64,000 bases of DNA from Diphasiastrum complanatum (taxonomy: Eukaryota; Streptophyta; Lycopodiopsida; Lycopodiales; Lycopodiaceae). The stretch is taken from the NCBI GenBank assembly GCA_029204225.1, contig CM055096.1:31932305-31996304 (forward strand). The letters run 5' to 3'. Position numbers and translations under genes: made by a program. Of this stretch, positions 1 through 11,300 are shown piece by piece; the stretch's first letter is position 1; each line of letters begins with the position of its first letter. The notes beneath the pieces were generated by a model, which was not told the origin of the DNA, searched no databases, and saw only the letters and a list, made by a program, of their open reading frames with translations.

Positions 1-64
1 TGGATGAGGGAAGCCCATCTGGGATTGAAATGCCGTGAATTCTTCATCGAATGGTCTGTCTCAC

Positions 65-885
65 CCATGCTCAGCTATATTTGATAAAGTCTTATTCAGA
101 CATTCTTCATCGGTCATAAGACCCTCCTCATCATCAAAATCAATACCAGCAACAAGGTCATCTGTCTCAAAATCTACAAAGTCGGAGAATTCAGAAATTG
201 TGCAGGATAATAAGCATAGAACCTCGTCCTCACGATAGTCAAGAAATTTACATAAATCAGCAGTAATAAAATATACATCATCATTAATATAATATATAGA
301 CAAATTGAAAAGACATTTCGAATCCTCCATAGATTTGGATTCATCATCAGATGTATTTTGGCCAATGAAAGAATCTCGGAGAACATCAGTATTTAAATCA
401 ATGAAGTCACTTTCTTTATCAGGAGTGTCGATAAGAAAGTGACTAATATCCTTAATGGCTGACTGAATAGAGGAGGGTGAAAAAGGAGGGTCAGCAACAT
501 GAAACTCATCATCATCTGGGATCTGAACTAAAAGAAAAAGTACGAAACCACTCTGATATTCAACCAATCGACATTTCTTGTTGCAATACGGACACATAGA
601 ACTACTTTTGAAAAGATCAAACAATCTGGTGAACATTCTATCCAGTCTATGTCTAAAAGCTGGCATGTACTAGAGTTGACCTATGGAGAAAACATGCTTG
701 CTAAGTATATCTCTGAATCTGACATAATGTTCATAAAATATGTCAGAATTTGGTTGTGCAATCCTGAAAACATGTAGATAAGGCCTGAATAGGCTATGGA
801 AGTAGTCCAGATTTTCAGTAATCCCAAATTCACTCAGAAATGAACTCAAGCCTGATTCTCGTGAGGATGATGAGGAAGAGGCCAT
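65..885 (-). CDS. Unrecognised acidic protein, partial, one in-frame stop
   Basis: One reading frame runs from an ATG at 885 (residues MASSSSSSRESG) down to about 65. It is interrupted once, by TAG at 670-672; the ATG at 666 is in the same frame, so the two halves are one gene. Past 65 the frame stops at a TGA that overlaps a good donor (GG|GTGAGA, 64-63), so the gene probably continues by splicing beyond the left edge. Visible features are a Ser-rich start, a hydrophobic/aromatic stretch, a C-x2-C-x3-C cluster (CPYCNKKC) just after the stop, and a long Asp/Glu-rich C-terminal half. I do not recognise the family. It is divergent from the H3-Ulp1 gene at 1722 and shares the palindrome-rich intergenic region with it. 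It could be a decaying gene or a genuine recoding site. An upstream ATG at 933 is also in frame. Confidence 0.5.
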
Positions 886-945
886 GGCAGTAGCTTGAAT
901 ATCGCACTTGTGCGTGCGAGAGAACTGAACCAAAACTTACGCAGA

Positions 946-985
946 AGATGGATATGTATGGCGCAGAAGATGGATATGTATGGCA
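946..985. repeat. 22-bp direct duplication
   Basis: The unit GCAGAAGATGGATATGTATG is present twice in immediate succession in the divergent intergenic region, just upstream of the minus-strand acidic gene. Confidence 0.8.
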
Positions 986-1135
986 AACAGATACAGAATA
1001 TCGCACTTGTGTGCAAGTAGGTATACTTGCAAGCAAACGGACAGAAATGAGCGTGCACAAAAGCGATATGTCGCGAATTTCGAGAACGCAAAAGGTAAAA
1101 AATTATTCGATTTACGTGCCATTTATACTAAATTT

Positions 1136-1400
1136 TCACACGTGTAGTCAACGGACTTATGACACGTGTCTACTTTCAATTCGACAACAAGCACATGCAC
1201 GTCTGAGATGACACCTGCACACGTGTGAAATGACACCTAGACACGTGTCGCGTGTTCATTCGAGTGCTTATAAACACGTGTCGCTCTCGCATTCGATCGT
1301 ACAAATCCCACACGTGTAGTGTGACAGAGTGACACGTGTCGCACTCGCATTTGTCCGTACAACTCCCACACATGTGACAGGATGTTCTTTCGCACGTGCG
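1136..1400. promoter_or_regulatory. Cluster of eight CACGTG (G-box) palindromes
   Basis: Exact CACGTG cores lie at 1139, 1163, 1220, 1242, 1275, 1311, 1333 and 1393, with a CACATG variant at 1370. Most are embedded in ACACGTGT. Part of the block is a tandem duplication of about 58 bp (from about 1274 and about 1332) with the same flanking CGCACTCGCATT-type sequence. CACGTG is the known core for plant bHLH/bZIP factors. The block sits between divergent starts at 885 and 1722, so it probably serves both genes. A TATA-like TATAAAG occurs at about 1410. Confidence 0.6.
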
Positions 1401-1721
1401 AACCCTGATATAAAGTCACAAATTTCGATGAATTTTTTTCACTTTTTTTTTCGCTCCGCATATCGCATTTGTGCGCATCCTTCACGATCAAAATTCCTCC
1501 TACTACCTTCCATGCGCACAGGTCCGATACCTCTTCCTACGTGTCACCCCATATCGCACTTGTGCGTCTTTCCTCAAATCTAATCGTTCTCTCTGATAAT
1601 CGGCTCACATAGGTCCGATATACCGTACATTCTGTCCGTACATAGCGGTCCTCTGCGAGTTCTTTATCATCCCTTCCTTCTCATCCTAACCTTCACGCAC
1701 AAGTCCGCTATCACATAGTTC

Positions 1722-3457
1722 ATGCCCATGGATAGGAGAAAGCAGACAAGGAGAAACTTCTTCTCTCCTGGCTCATTCTCATCTCCTGCGGTTGCCATCA
1801 CACCCCCTGCTAGACCTAGAACGCGCAACCACAGCAGGTGGCTCTCTGAGATACGCAAGTATAAGAGGTCAACAGCTATGTTGATCCCAAGAGCTCCATT
1901 CTACCGTGCTGTCCGGAACATAACAAGAAATGATCTCGGACAGCACGTTAGATTCACACTGAGTGCTCTTCAGTGCCTTCAGGAGGCTGCTGAAGACTAT
2001 ATTAGCCTTTTTTTTGAGGATTCTTTTTTGCTTGCCATCCATACCAAGAGGGTTACCATAATGCCCAATGATTTTCAACTTCTAATCAGAATGAGGGATA
2101 GGTACTGTAGGTTACATGTATCTCAGCCTGTTGCTCCTAGACCAACTCTTGTAGATAGGACTCATCTTTCTACAAAGCGTCCTAGGAAGCAGACAGCCCC
2201 CAAGCGTGCTCCTAAGAAAGTGAAGCCTATCCCAGAATCCATTGTAGATAATGCTGCTGTTGATAATGCTGTAAATATAGCTACCTCTGTTTTGGATACT
2301 CCTAATATTGCTATAGATACTACACTTCCACCTCCTCCTCCTCCTCCCAATTTCTATACATATATAGATTCGGATGGTTATCTTAAATTTGAGAAAGACA
2401 TATCGGATGCTATAGATACAATTGGTACTCCTTTTTGTTTTAGACTAGAAGAACTTGATTTTAGTATTAATTTTAGAGTTCTAGATTGCCTGGATCTCAA
2501 AGACAGACGGGCTTCTATCAATGATCTTGTGATAGAGTCCGGGCTGACACTCTTGCAATTTGACATTGCAAGAGATTCATCAAACGAGTTGCTGGTGTTG
2601 AGTAACTTTCTGCTCCAGGCTTTCAAGGAGAATAATGACACATTGTCACAGTGTCTGACAAGTGGATTCACACCAGCAACAAAGTATCTGGTCATTCCTT
2701 ATCATACCAAGTAAGATATATTAAGTGCTTCTTCCTGTTTTATGCAATAACATTGACATTTTCAATTTAAATAGTTCTCAAAATTGCCGCTAAAGTACTT
2801 TCAATCTTATTTTGCAGTGACCACTGGAGTTTAAACCTGATCTCTATTAAGAGATTTGTAAATAATATTATTAAATGTTCTTGTGTCAAGATGAATTCGA
2901 CGAGAAATACGCATAAGGATGTAGATATATTCATTCCATATCTAAGTAAATATATTCCTACAGACGTTGCCCATTCCGTAGACTGGCAGATCGTCAGCTT
3001 GGAGGTGAACTCTTCTTTCTTAATAGCATTTTGAAATCAATATTCTAATGAAATATTTTCAATCTAATTCATTCTGTTTCATAATTGATTTCTTGTGTGC
3101 TGAATTATTTTGCAGTCGCCCCAACAAAATGATTCATTCAGCTGTGGGTGGTACACATTGTACAATGCCAAGCTGTTTTTTGAGTGGTTCATCCTTCAAC
3201 AAGATGTTGATATTTCTAAGGTAATAAGTTCTGTTTATTCTTATTTTGGAATCATGATTAGTTTTCTATTTTGGTGATGTTATTGGCCATTACTAATATA
3301 TGAATGTTCTATTTTGCAGTTTACACTTCTTGAGTACACATCAAGCCAGGTGTACAGATTTAGACAAGAAATTATCCTGAGTATACTGGCTCAGGCAAGG
3401 CTTCAGCCTCCCGTTATTGATGACGGTGCAAAGGATGATGTAGTTGTACTAAATTAA
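1722..3457 (+). CDS. Histone H3/CENH3-like domain fused to Ulp1/C48-type cysteine protease domain
   Basis: Four exons join in frame: 1722-2710, 2818-3004, 3116-3220 and 3320-3457, all GT-AG, giving 472 aa. Residues 1-30 form a basic tail (RRKQTRR). Residues 39-127 are a full H3 histone fold ending in KRVTIMPNDFQLLIRMR, nearly the canonical H3 alpha-3 segment. Loop 1 is one residue longer than in H3, and helix 2 reads LQEAAEDY, as I recall from plant CENH3 rather than from canonical H3. A basic, NLS-like linker (KRPRKQTAPKRAPKK, about 150-170) and a seven-proline run follow. The C-terminal part matches Ulp1/C48 peptidases: DHW at 331-333, QQND at 395-398 and SCGW with Cys402, 70 residues after His332. 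The usual catalytic Asp about 18 residues after the His is not evident (KCSC there), so activity is uncertain. The gene is intact. A mobile-element origin is possible because Ulp1 domains are common in plant transposons. Confidence 0.82.
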
Positions 3458-3652
3458 GATCAGAAAAAATATAGATATCATAGAATAAAAATACATGTAT
3501 AGACTTCATGGAAAAATAGACATTGATATATCAAATGCTGCTCCAGTTTATGAATTTGGGAGCACAAAATACATGTACAGATGCCCAACTTGGGCTTTTA
3601 TTTATTGAATGAAAGGGTGTATACACAGATTTTTACTAAAGTTTATTTGAAA
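3458..3652. other. Convergent 3' intergenic spacer
   Basis: Short AT-rich gap between the stop of the H3-Ulp1 gene and the stop of the convergent minus-strand gene. It probably holds both 3' UTRs. No repeat or gene was seen. Confidence 0.5.
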
Positions 3653-5037
3653 CTATTGTTCTCCCATAATGATAATTGTTGTAGGTAGATCTTTGCAGCA
3701 CGTTATCAGCTCCTGTCTTTTTCGCATCTGTGACATGGCAAATATTAGTGAATGTGCAATTGTAAATGATGACATTTTCTATTATTTTGTTCTATTTTGA
3801 AATGGCAATAAACATAAAGTACTTACGAGTCTTCCGTTGATGATAAATCTGAAATATGTTGGTAGATTGGTTTGTAATAGCATGAGCTCTGTTATGATAA
3901 AATCAAGCTTCCAGTGCTCTTCCACCTCAACGATAGTCAAATATTCCTCATTGTAGATAATGCTTATCTCCATTCGGTTTGTGTGACCATTTAGTTCAAA
4001 GTCTTGATCCAGTGGTAGCCATGTATCTTCAATTTTCTTGTATCTTTGGTAGCTAAATGTGAGACTGAGCATTTGCTTTTCGATATGATAACGAAAGATC
4101 ATTGAGGACTTTTTAATCCTGCATTCTATGTCATTATTTGTTTTACTATCCCAGTCTTGATCCATGAGATCTGACAAAGTCTCATCTGATAAATCCTTGC
4201 AAACAAATAAAGTTGGTGTCCTACGAACACCAGCACTCGAGAAAAAATCAACAAATGTATGCAATGAGATAAACCAACTTAGGTGAACAATTTTGGAGCC
4301 TGTGCTTATCTTCATAGCATTTTTAATATCAATGAGTAGCTTGCATCTCAAGGATTCAGAAACAATGCTGTCAGGAGTAGGCCACTCATCACTTTGAAAA
4401 CTAGGCAATGGAATTGCTTCGAGCTTGCCAAAACCTCCATCTGTTTGTGGCGTATATAAAGATTCATAAAAATAGATACCACAATCTGCAAGTTCCTTTA
4501 GACTTCTTCCTTTGTATTGTAGCTTTCCAACATCAGAGTGAATCACATCTAATATTACTGCAAGTGATTGTGCGGGCTCCCATTCACTTATGCATAATGG
4601 ATATAAATCTGAAAGAAAAAAACAATGTTGAAGCATTTAAATCATAATCTGAAGAGCATCAATAAAGGAAATCACCTATGATTGTTGTAGAGTGCATATG
4701 TTTTGATATACTTACAATTACATTTTTTATAATCATGAGGATTGATATCATGTACTTTGATTTCTGAATGCATATATACATGTTGCACTAAGAATTCTAA
4801 TATCGATTGACCTCCCGAGGTAGTCTTAAACTCCAAAATTTTTGCTTTCCAATAAGATTTGTAAGTCATTTTTGCTCTTTTCTTTTGTCGAAAATTGGCC
4901 TTTGATGATGGATGCAGCAATACCCATGAGTTCTTCGTATATTTTGTTGGCTTCCAGTTATCAGCTTCATCTTTCTCATTGTAAAGAATCACATAATTGA
5001 TTGTAGATCTGGGTCTCCTCCCCATTGCTATTTTCAA
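3653..5037 (-). CDS. Unrecognised 392-aa protein beside the H3-Ulp1 gene
   Basis: Three exons join in frame on the minus strand: 5037-4716 (donor TT|GTAAGT), 4608-3827 (acceptor TTTCTTTCAG, donor CTC|GTAAGT) and 3727-3653 (acceptor TGTCACAG), ending MGEQ-stop. The sum of 1,179 nt gives 392 aa. The N-terminal 107 residues are basic (MGRRPRSTINYV) and contain SWVLLHPSS and SYWKAKILEF, a spacing reminiscent of beta-rich chromatin modules of the BAH/Tudor type. That is a weak resemblance, not an assignment. The middle and C-terminal parts (LYPLCISEWEP; HLSWFISLHTFVDFF; EEHWKLDFIITELMLL) match nothing I know. No transmembrane helix or signal peptide is obvious. All junctions have good splice signals, which argues for a real gene. 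It is convergent with the H3-Ulp1 gene and co-oriented with the gene at 5423-6075. Confidence 0.6.
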
Positions 5038-5422
5038 AGCTTGGGCGCCAAAAATCTCTCTGATATGTTACTTGATTTTAATTTTTCGTATCACATTCAA
5101 TCTAATGTGAATGCCAACATAGTCACAGTTACTGCGTATACCATATTTTATGTAACTATACATACTATATTTCTATAACTGTAACTAGTATAGTTAGAAA
5201 ATTTCATTATACTAACCAGCATAGTAAAGTAAATTTAACTTGAGATATTGACGTCGGGCAGATTAGCACGTGTTGGGCAGGAAAAAGAAACCAATGGGAT
5301 ACGTCCATGCTGCCCGGACACAAATTTCAAAGTTTTCTATATTGCATTTTTTATTTTTTAGTTAATTTGAACTACGTTACGTAGATTTCAAATCTGTGCA
5401 TTTTGATTGGGCCTGGTGACGG
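5038..5422. other. Intergenic region, no gene seen
   Basis: AT-rich spacer between two co-oriented minus-strand genes. It should contain the promoter of the 392-aa gene. ACTATA-type short repeats occur at about 5140-5220; no coding signal. Confidence 0.4.
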
Positions 5423-6075
5423 TCAAAACAAAAGAAAAAAAATAAAAGTATCTTTACAAAGGGTCTTTTTGATATTGAGAACTCCTCTAATGCATATCCA
5501 TATGAAACACCAAAGCAGTGCGGGCTCTCTCAAAAAATGAACCTGAACCATCTCATCAACACGAGTTTCACATATTCTAGAAACTTGTTCACGTCGAATA
5601 ATTTGCCCACAAGCACGAAACATGTGAGCTAAACTGCAAATAAACAACAAAAATATCAGAAAACAGTAAACTGATACCAAAAAGCAAGAAAAAAACATCA
5701 TTGAAACATTCAGTACCTAGCACTAGAATAGTAATTGCCATTCAATTTCTTCAATGACAATATAAACGGAACCATATATTCTGCAAGAACATCCAACGAA
5801 AGTTGTTCTGGAGGTATATTGTCATCTTTTCCAGTAGCAATCCTCCAAGCAGAAAATCATTTTCGAAAACACAGTTCTGGACCATGACTACGATTTCTTC
5901 CACCAGAATCTACTAGCTCCAAATCACTAATATTTACATCAAGAAACATGCGTGTAGGATTAGTATCTATCTCAATATCTTCAACACCTTGTAGGCCATC
6001 TTCATCTTCTACAACATCACAAGCCTCGAAAACACTCTCAGAAATCCTATCAAACAAGGATCCTGTAGCAGCCAT
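5423..6075 (-). CDS. Unrecognised two-exon gene with one in-frame TGA
   Basis: Exon 1 runs from ATG 6075 (MAATGSLFDRISESVF) to 5717 (donor AG|GTACTG). Exon 2 runs from 5633 (acceptor TTTGCAG) to the stop at 5423. The phases match (phase 2), and 570 nt code for about 189 aa. The frame is open throughout except for TGA at 5857-5859, directly after PELCFRK; past it the sequence continues coherently (SAWRIATGKDDN, then LAEYMVPFILSLKKLNG and LAHMFRACGQIIRREQV). The first 60 residues are acidic; the rest is helical and hydrophobic. The final 15-20 codons are AT-rich and may be intron read-through, so a further exon is possible. Family not recognised. It is the third co-located gene of the left cluster and, like the acidic gene at its other end, has exactly one stop. 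Confidence 0.5.
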
Positions 6076-8143
6076 CCAAAATCAACTCAAAAAAACAATG
6101 TCAGCTGCAGCATAAAAAACATCTGAGAAATGGCACTTGCAGCATGAAAGATATCTGCAAACAAACAACTACAATGAAACACAAAAAAGAAAAACGCATG
6201 TCTAAAACCACTACAGAAACAACTTTGCGAACAAATATCTAAATCTTCAAACTCTCCATAATCCACAGACGTAGTACTACCAGAAATGCTTATGCAAAAT
6301 ACAAGCTTCCACAAACACCAAAAGCTCCTGAAATATCCATAAAACCACCCTACTACAAACACCAAAAAACACCCTACAAAAAGCATTGTAACAACAGCGA
6401 GGGATCCATCTCCACAGGCAGCGAGGGCAATGAGGGCGCCATCTCCACGAGCATCTCCACGAGCAACGAGGGCGCCATATCCACGGGATATCCACAGGCA
6501 GCGAGCGCGCCTCTCCAAAACCAGGGATAGAACATTATGGAAACGAGGGCCACCCAGAGAACATTATACAAAATCTAAGTTGGTATGCTAAAAAATTTAA
6601 AAATTGCCGTCCCATGTGGTAGCACATAATGGAAAAATGACCGGTCCTCAATGGCCATTACATATTACATTATCAATTTTGCAAATAAGTGACAAATTAA
6701 AGCATCAGTGTAGATATGGAGCAACAATAGCGAATCTATATAACATGTACAGACAAGCTTCTTTGCTCAGAATCACCTAAGAGTCTCTACGAAAAGTGAG
6801 CAAAGGTCAAAACAAAATCATACACATATGATGTTTGAAACTACCCATTACCTTGTTTGATCAGAAAATGTCTGATTGTTTGTTCCTTCAATCCATAGCT
6901 GCCCGTTCCAAAATGGAACACATTCCAGAACGTGTTCTGAAATGGACCCTGAGATTTTTTTAGTTTTAGTAGATGGTAATTTTTTCTTTTAATAAATTTC
7001 CAGATCGAGATGAGGCCTTCAAACAAATGAGATTGCATTGTTGTTGAAGCGCGTTAATACAAATGCGATCCTCCATAACCGCTTGATACATAAAAGGTAA
7101 TGCGTTCCTCCATAATGGGCTGATCTGGTCAGAAAACGTAGTGTGATTCTCCATAACCACTTGATCTGGACAGAGAAGGTAGTGCGATCCTCCAGAACCA
7201 CTTGATCTGCAGGAAAGATAGGCTGATCTGACAAAAAAAGGTAGTGTTTTTGATCTTACAGAAGCTAGTGTGTGAAAGTAATGAGTTTTAGTGATATGTC
7301 TTGCTATCATTCTGTAGTTGCCAGTTGAAATAATTGTTGGTATGGGGATACAATGCAAGAGAAATTTTTATTGATTTCTAACAATGTCTTGCAGCAGCAC
7401 ATTCTGGAACGTACGGTATGTTCCGACCCTAAAACCTTGGAACAGATTTCTGAGCTAAAATCACAGAATTGTAGATGTGGTGATTACTTATTCTGTATGT
7501 AGTGCTTTTGCAAAGAAGTGTACCATGTTTTTCCATCTTCCATAAGTTAAACCTTTCCCATATTCCTTTCAAAAAGTTCTGTCCTATTTGCCATAACAGC
7601 ATCATTCCTTTTTGCCTTGCAACTACTTGTTTACTGGGGTCTGAATGAAATATGTCCATAAGTAATAATTACATGTTCATGAATGTTTAGTTTGGTGGTA
7701 ACAGGTGTGGATACCAACATAATAACAATGGACATTGAAAAATGATTGATGTTCTTGATTGTGCTAGCAATACAAGCATTTTTAGAACAAAACGATCAAA
7801 CTCAGAATCCTCACTTTTCTGCAAAAATTTCCAGCTACCCTTTTTTGTAACAAGCTACGCACACCAAAAGTAGCATTCTTATTTCTTACAACATTTGTTT
7901 GAACTGAACACAATGACAGTTAAGAAAATGCTGTCATTCCAAGCCTCATAAGAACGAGCTTTATTTTTGCCAAGCTCTATGTTCCTTTTCTTCCAGTTGT
8001 ACTGGTAGCTCTAGCACCACAATTTACTGATTTCAATGTTAAATTTCTCATCCTTTTGTAGAATATGCCTGTAACTCGTTCCTTTGAAAACACTGCTTGA
8101 CTGATGATATGTTTCCTTCGTATACTTTGGATGAGTATATAAG
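6076..8143. other. Intergenic region with GGAACG-type repeats
   Basis: No convincing coding region. Two patches carry the GGAACG/CGTTCC motif family seen elsewhere in the window: about 6900-6950 and about 7400-7445 (the latter includes GGAACGTACGGTATGTTCC). Between 7060 and 7230 a unit of roughly 45 bp (CTTGATCTG... GTAGTGCGATCCTCCA) is repeated imperfectly several times. Confidence 0.45.
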
Positions 8144-8345
8144 CTACTTCCAATATTTAGAGTCAGGATCTCCTGCCATTTTAGCAGGATAGCTACGAGC
8201 CCACTTTCCAAACTCCTCGAATCGTTTCTTAGCTTCGTCTGCAGGTAATTCTTTAACCCAAGCTGGTTTTAAAGAGGGTATGTTTGTAATTTCTGCTGCA
8301 AAGTCTTGGAATTTTCTCAGTCTAGGAATGCGAACCTGTTCAAAC
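8144..8345 (-). CDS. FAD monooxygenase exon 7, C-terminus
   Basis: Acceptor TGTCTGGACAG; encodes FEQVRIPRLRKFQDFAAEI... EEFGKWARSYPAKMAG and stops after DSKYWK. YE/FE-x2-R-x-PR is the usual C-terminal helix of this flavoprotein group. Confidence 0.9.
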
Positions 8346-11300
8346 CTGTCCAGACAACCAAGGCAAAAGTAATACAAAGGCAATATATCAAATAGATGAT
8401 AACTGAAGCTTCCTGGATCTCACCCTCTCAAGTTTTCAGCAAGTGTCAAAGTTTCACACCTTATTACCACCAACCCGGTCGGCAAAGGCTTTGAGTGCCT
8501 TCGCCCTCCGCTCCATGGTTTAGCAATGTAATTTCCGTCAGATAAGAATGGTTCTATTTAGTTAACAACTCATGAAGGTATTTAAAGCTTCGTTACATGC
8601 CTTTTAGGCTTTCCCAAATATCCACCTGATTTTATTCTTCTCAAAAAAGTTCATGTGAACCTCTTCATTCCATATGTGTCATACTTGTTAAGAAATTTGG
8701 CCTCCTTTCAAATAAGGACTCGTCTCTCATCAAAAAGAATAACGGAAATTTCAAATGTGTAAAAACAAAGATCCTTAACCTAGGAAGATGAGGTTATTGC
8801 TAAAAGGGTAGAACCATCAAATAGTTATGAATTCTTCACAAAAAATACCATAATACTTCGCAATGTAAATCAAGTTCAAAGAAACCCTAAATGGGGAACC
8901 TATGATAAGATTTCTGTAATTGATTGTGTCAATGACAAGGTGCCACTCTTATTACTGCTTGTAGACTATGGTAAAGGAAGATGGTGCAGTCAGCACTACA
9001 CTACATTAGTTCTAGATCTTTCACACATTATTCTCCCTAGGTGGGCAAGTTAAGTTAAAGGAAGGTGTCAAATGTGATCGTGAGCAAATATACTATTTGG
9101 AATAGCATGGAAAACTATTTTATTGAATTTTGGAGAAAGTGCACTCTTTGAAGGATATCAAAATGGCAGTTGCTACCTACATAATGATGATATAGGAAAT
9201 TGGAATCCTATACCAAGTAAAATCCATTATTTGAACACATATAGAAACTCTTAAGAAATGTCTATTTTTTTGAGTAAATGTTTCACTTTAGAAAATGAAC
9301 ATCAATACAAAACTCAGAAGTTAGGAGTAGATTTCACTGACATTTTTATGGCTTCTACTATTTTTGTGACACCCTCAGATCCAAATGCATCCTTCAAAAG
9401 CTCTGATAATTGATGTGCATCTTCAAATGCTGTCCTTGCTCCTTCCCCTGGTCCCCAATACATGGCATGGGCAGCTGCCAGCAAGCTACCACACATTATA
9501 TTATGTACAAAAACATTGAAAAAATCCTCAAGTGTGAAGAAATATTTCCTTTCACATGATCCTTGGATCATTTGAACAAATTTCAACACAATTAATATCT
9601 TCTCATAGATTACAATGCTTGACAAACATTTCCTAAGAGGATGAAGGTAACAACCATCACAGTGACATATCTAGATCTTAGTTGCCCGTTCCGGAACGGG
9701 ACCCTTAAAAAAAAAATACGCTTTTTTTACAAAGGAAAAAAATACATATCCTGAGCTCTCAACCTTAGAATTCAGAATGATCTAAACCATATGAAGAATC
9801 TAGCTCATTCTCTACCTGAGTAAATCTAGCTTTGAGTCAGATTAATTTGGTTCTAGTTTAACTATCTACCAATGGAAGAATTATCTCTATTTCTACAAAG
9901 AAATCAATATTCAATTCTACAAGCCAATGCATGATGGGTCAATGGCACCACAACACTTGTTTAATTTTGTCTTTTACATGTGTCTGATCAGTAGCACTAT
10001 TTCTATAGAGTGATTGTGTCTTAATAATAGACCACAAGTAATTCCAATTTCTATTTAGAATGATTCTTGCCTGATCCATTCAGTAGCTCTAAACCTTAGT
10101 TTAGAGTGATCCAAATCTTGCCTGAAACTATAATAGTCATTGTAGCTCTGAACCTTAGTTTAGAATGATCCTCTGAGCACAGTCCATGACAATGATCCCG
10201 AAGAACTTTCATATTGCATTCATCCCATTTCTGAAATTTATATTGCATGCATCCCATTTATGGGTGGAAGAGCTATGTCAGCCATCAGCAAGTGTTCATT
10301 GCTAAAATTTTTTGCCCATAAAGATTCGACTGCTGGTAGATCTTTTGGGTTTGTCAATCAAGATATCATTAAAAAATGATGCATGAAAACCATTTACAAC
10401 CGTTGTGGGCCAGCAGGGTCATATAACAAATTTTTTTTAATTACATTAACTCGTTCCAAGCCAGTACGTTCCGGAACGTACGGAATGGAACGTTCCGACC
10501 CTTTTGGGTCGGAACGGGCTTCTAAGATCTAGCTGTATGGCATGTTGAGGATTGGCCAAGTTCTCGTTTGACCTGATTAATGAATAGTGTTCTGGTAGGG
10601 ATTGCAAGCGGGCTAATGGGTTTTCAGAGCCAAATATTGACTCCATAATTTCACAAAAAAGAGCATCCTACAAGAGTTGACTGCCATAAAATATTAAGTT
10701 TCACATGACTAACTAAGTGCCCGCGCCCACGCCCCAGCCAAGCAAGCAAGGGTATATGGCAAGCATTGATACCCATTCCTAACAGTTTGGGATAGGAACG
10801 GGTACAATACCATTCCTAAGAAATGGATTTTTTGTGGTACAATTCCATTCATATTTAGGAACGAAACTATACCTATTAGGAACAAAACCATTCCTAAATA
10901 GGACCGGTTCCGTACCCAAAAAAAAATTATTTTATACCTGATTTTGTGACTTTTTTTTTCATGTTGATACGATTTGCTTGAAACATAAAAGTTGTTTGGT
11001 TTTCAAGCATCTTGGGATATAGCATTTTCGTTGTTGTCCCGACTATGATATCACCCACATCCGTTACTATGACAAATGGTTTCTAAGGGTCTACTATCTT
11101 TAATGTGACAAAGTGTTTACTGATCGTCTGCTCTAGGGAATCGGTTGGCTTTTTCTTGTTCTTTCTGAATAGTTTCTGCCAGTTACCAGGCTCGTTGGGC
11201 ATTTATTAGATGTTTTCTTGTTACTACAATGCCCAGATCAGGCGGAATGATGATTCAGACGTTGTAGTATTGTCCTGCCTGTCAGAGGACACTCCGATTG

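Larger units (their letters stand above)
901..1566. promoter_or_regulatory. Iterated ATCGCACTTGTGCG motif
   Basis: The near-palindrome ATCGCACTTGTGCG, or a close variant, occurs at 901-914, 1000-1014, 1462-1475 and 1553-1566. A reverse-complement variant lies near 1049-1070. The copies flank the G-box block and lie between two divergently transcribed genes, so a shared regulatory or replication role is plausible. Only the repetition is observed; the function is inferred. Confidence 0.5.

Noticed and set aside
6087-6518. 143-aa frame with repeated MAPSL and EMLVEMAPS-like words
   Set aside because: Short internal repeats, overlapping frames of equal quality and no domain; treated as repeat-derived.
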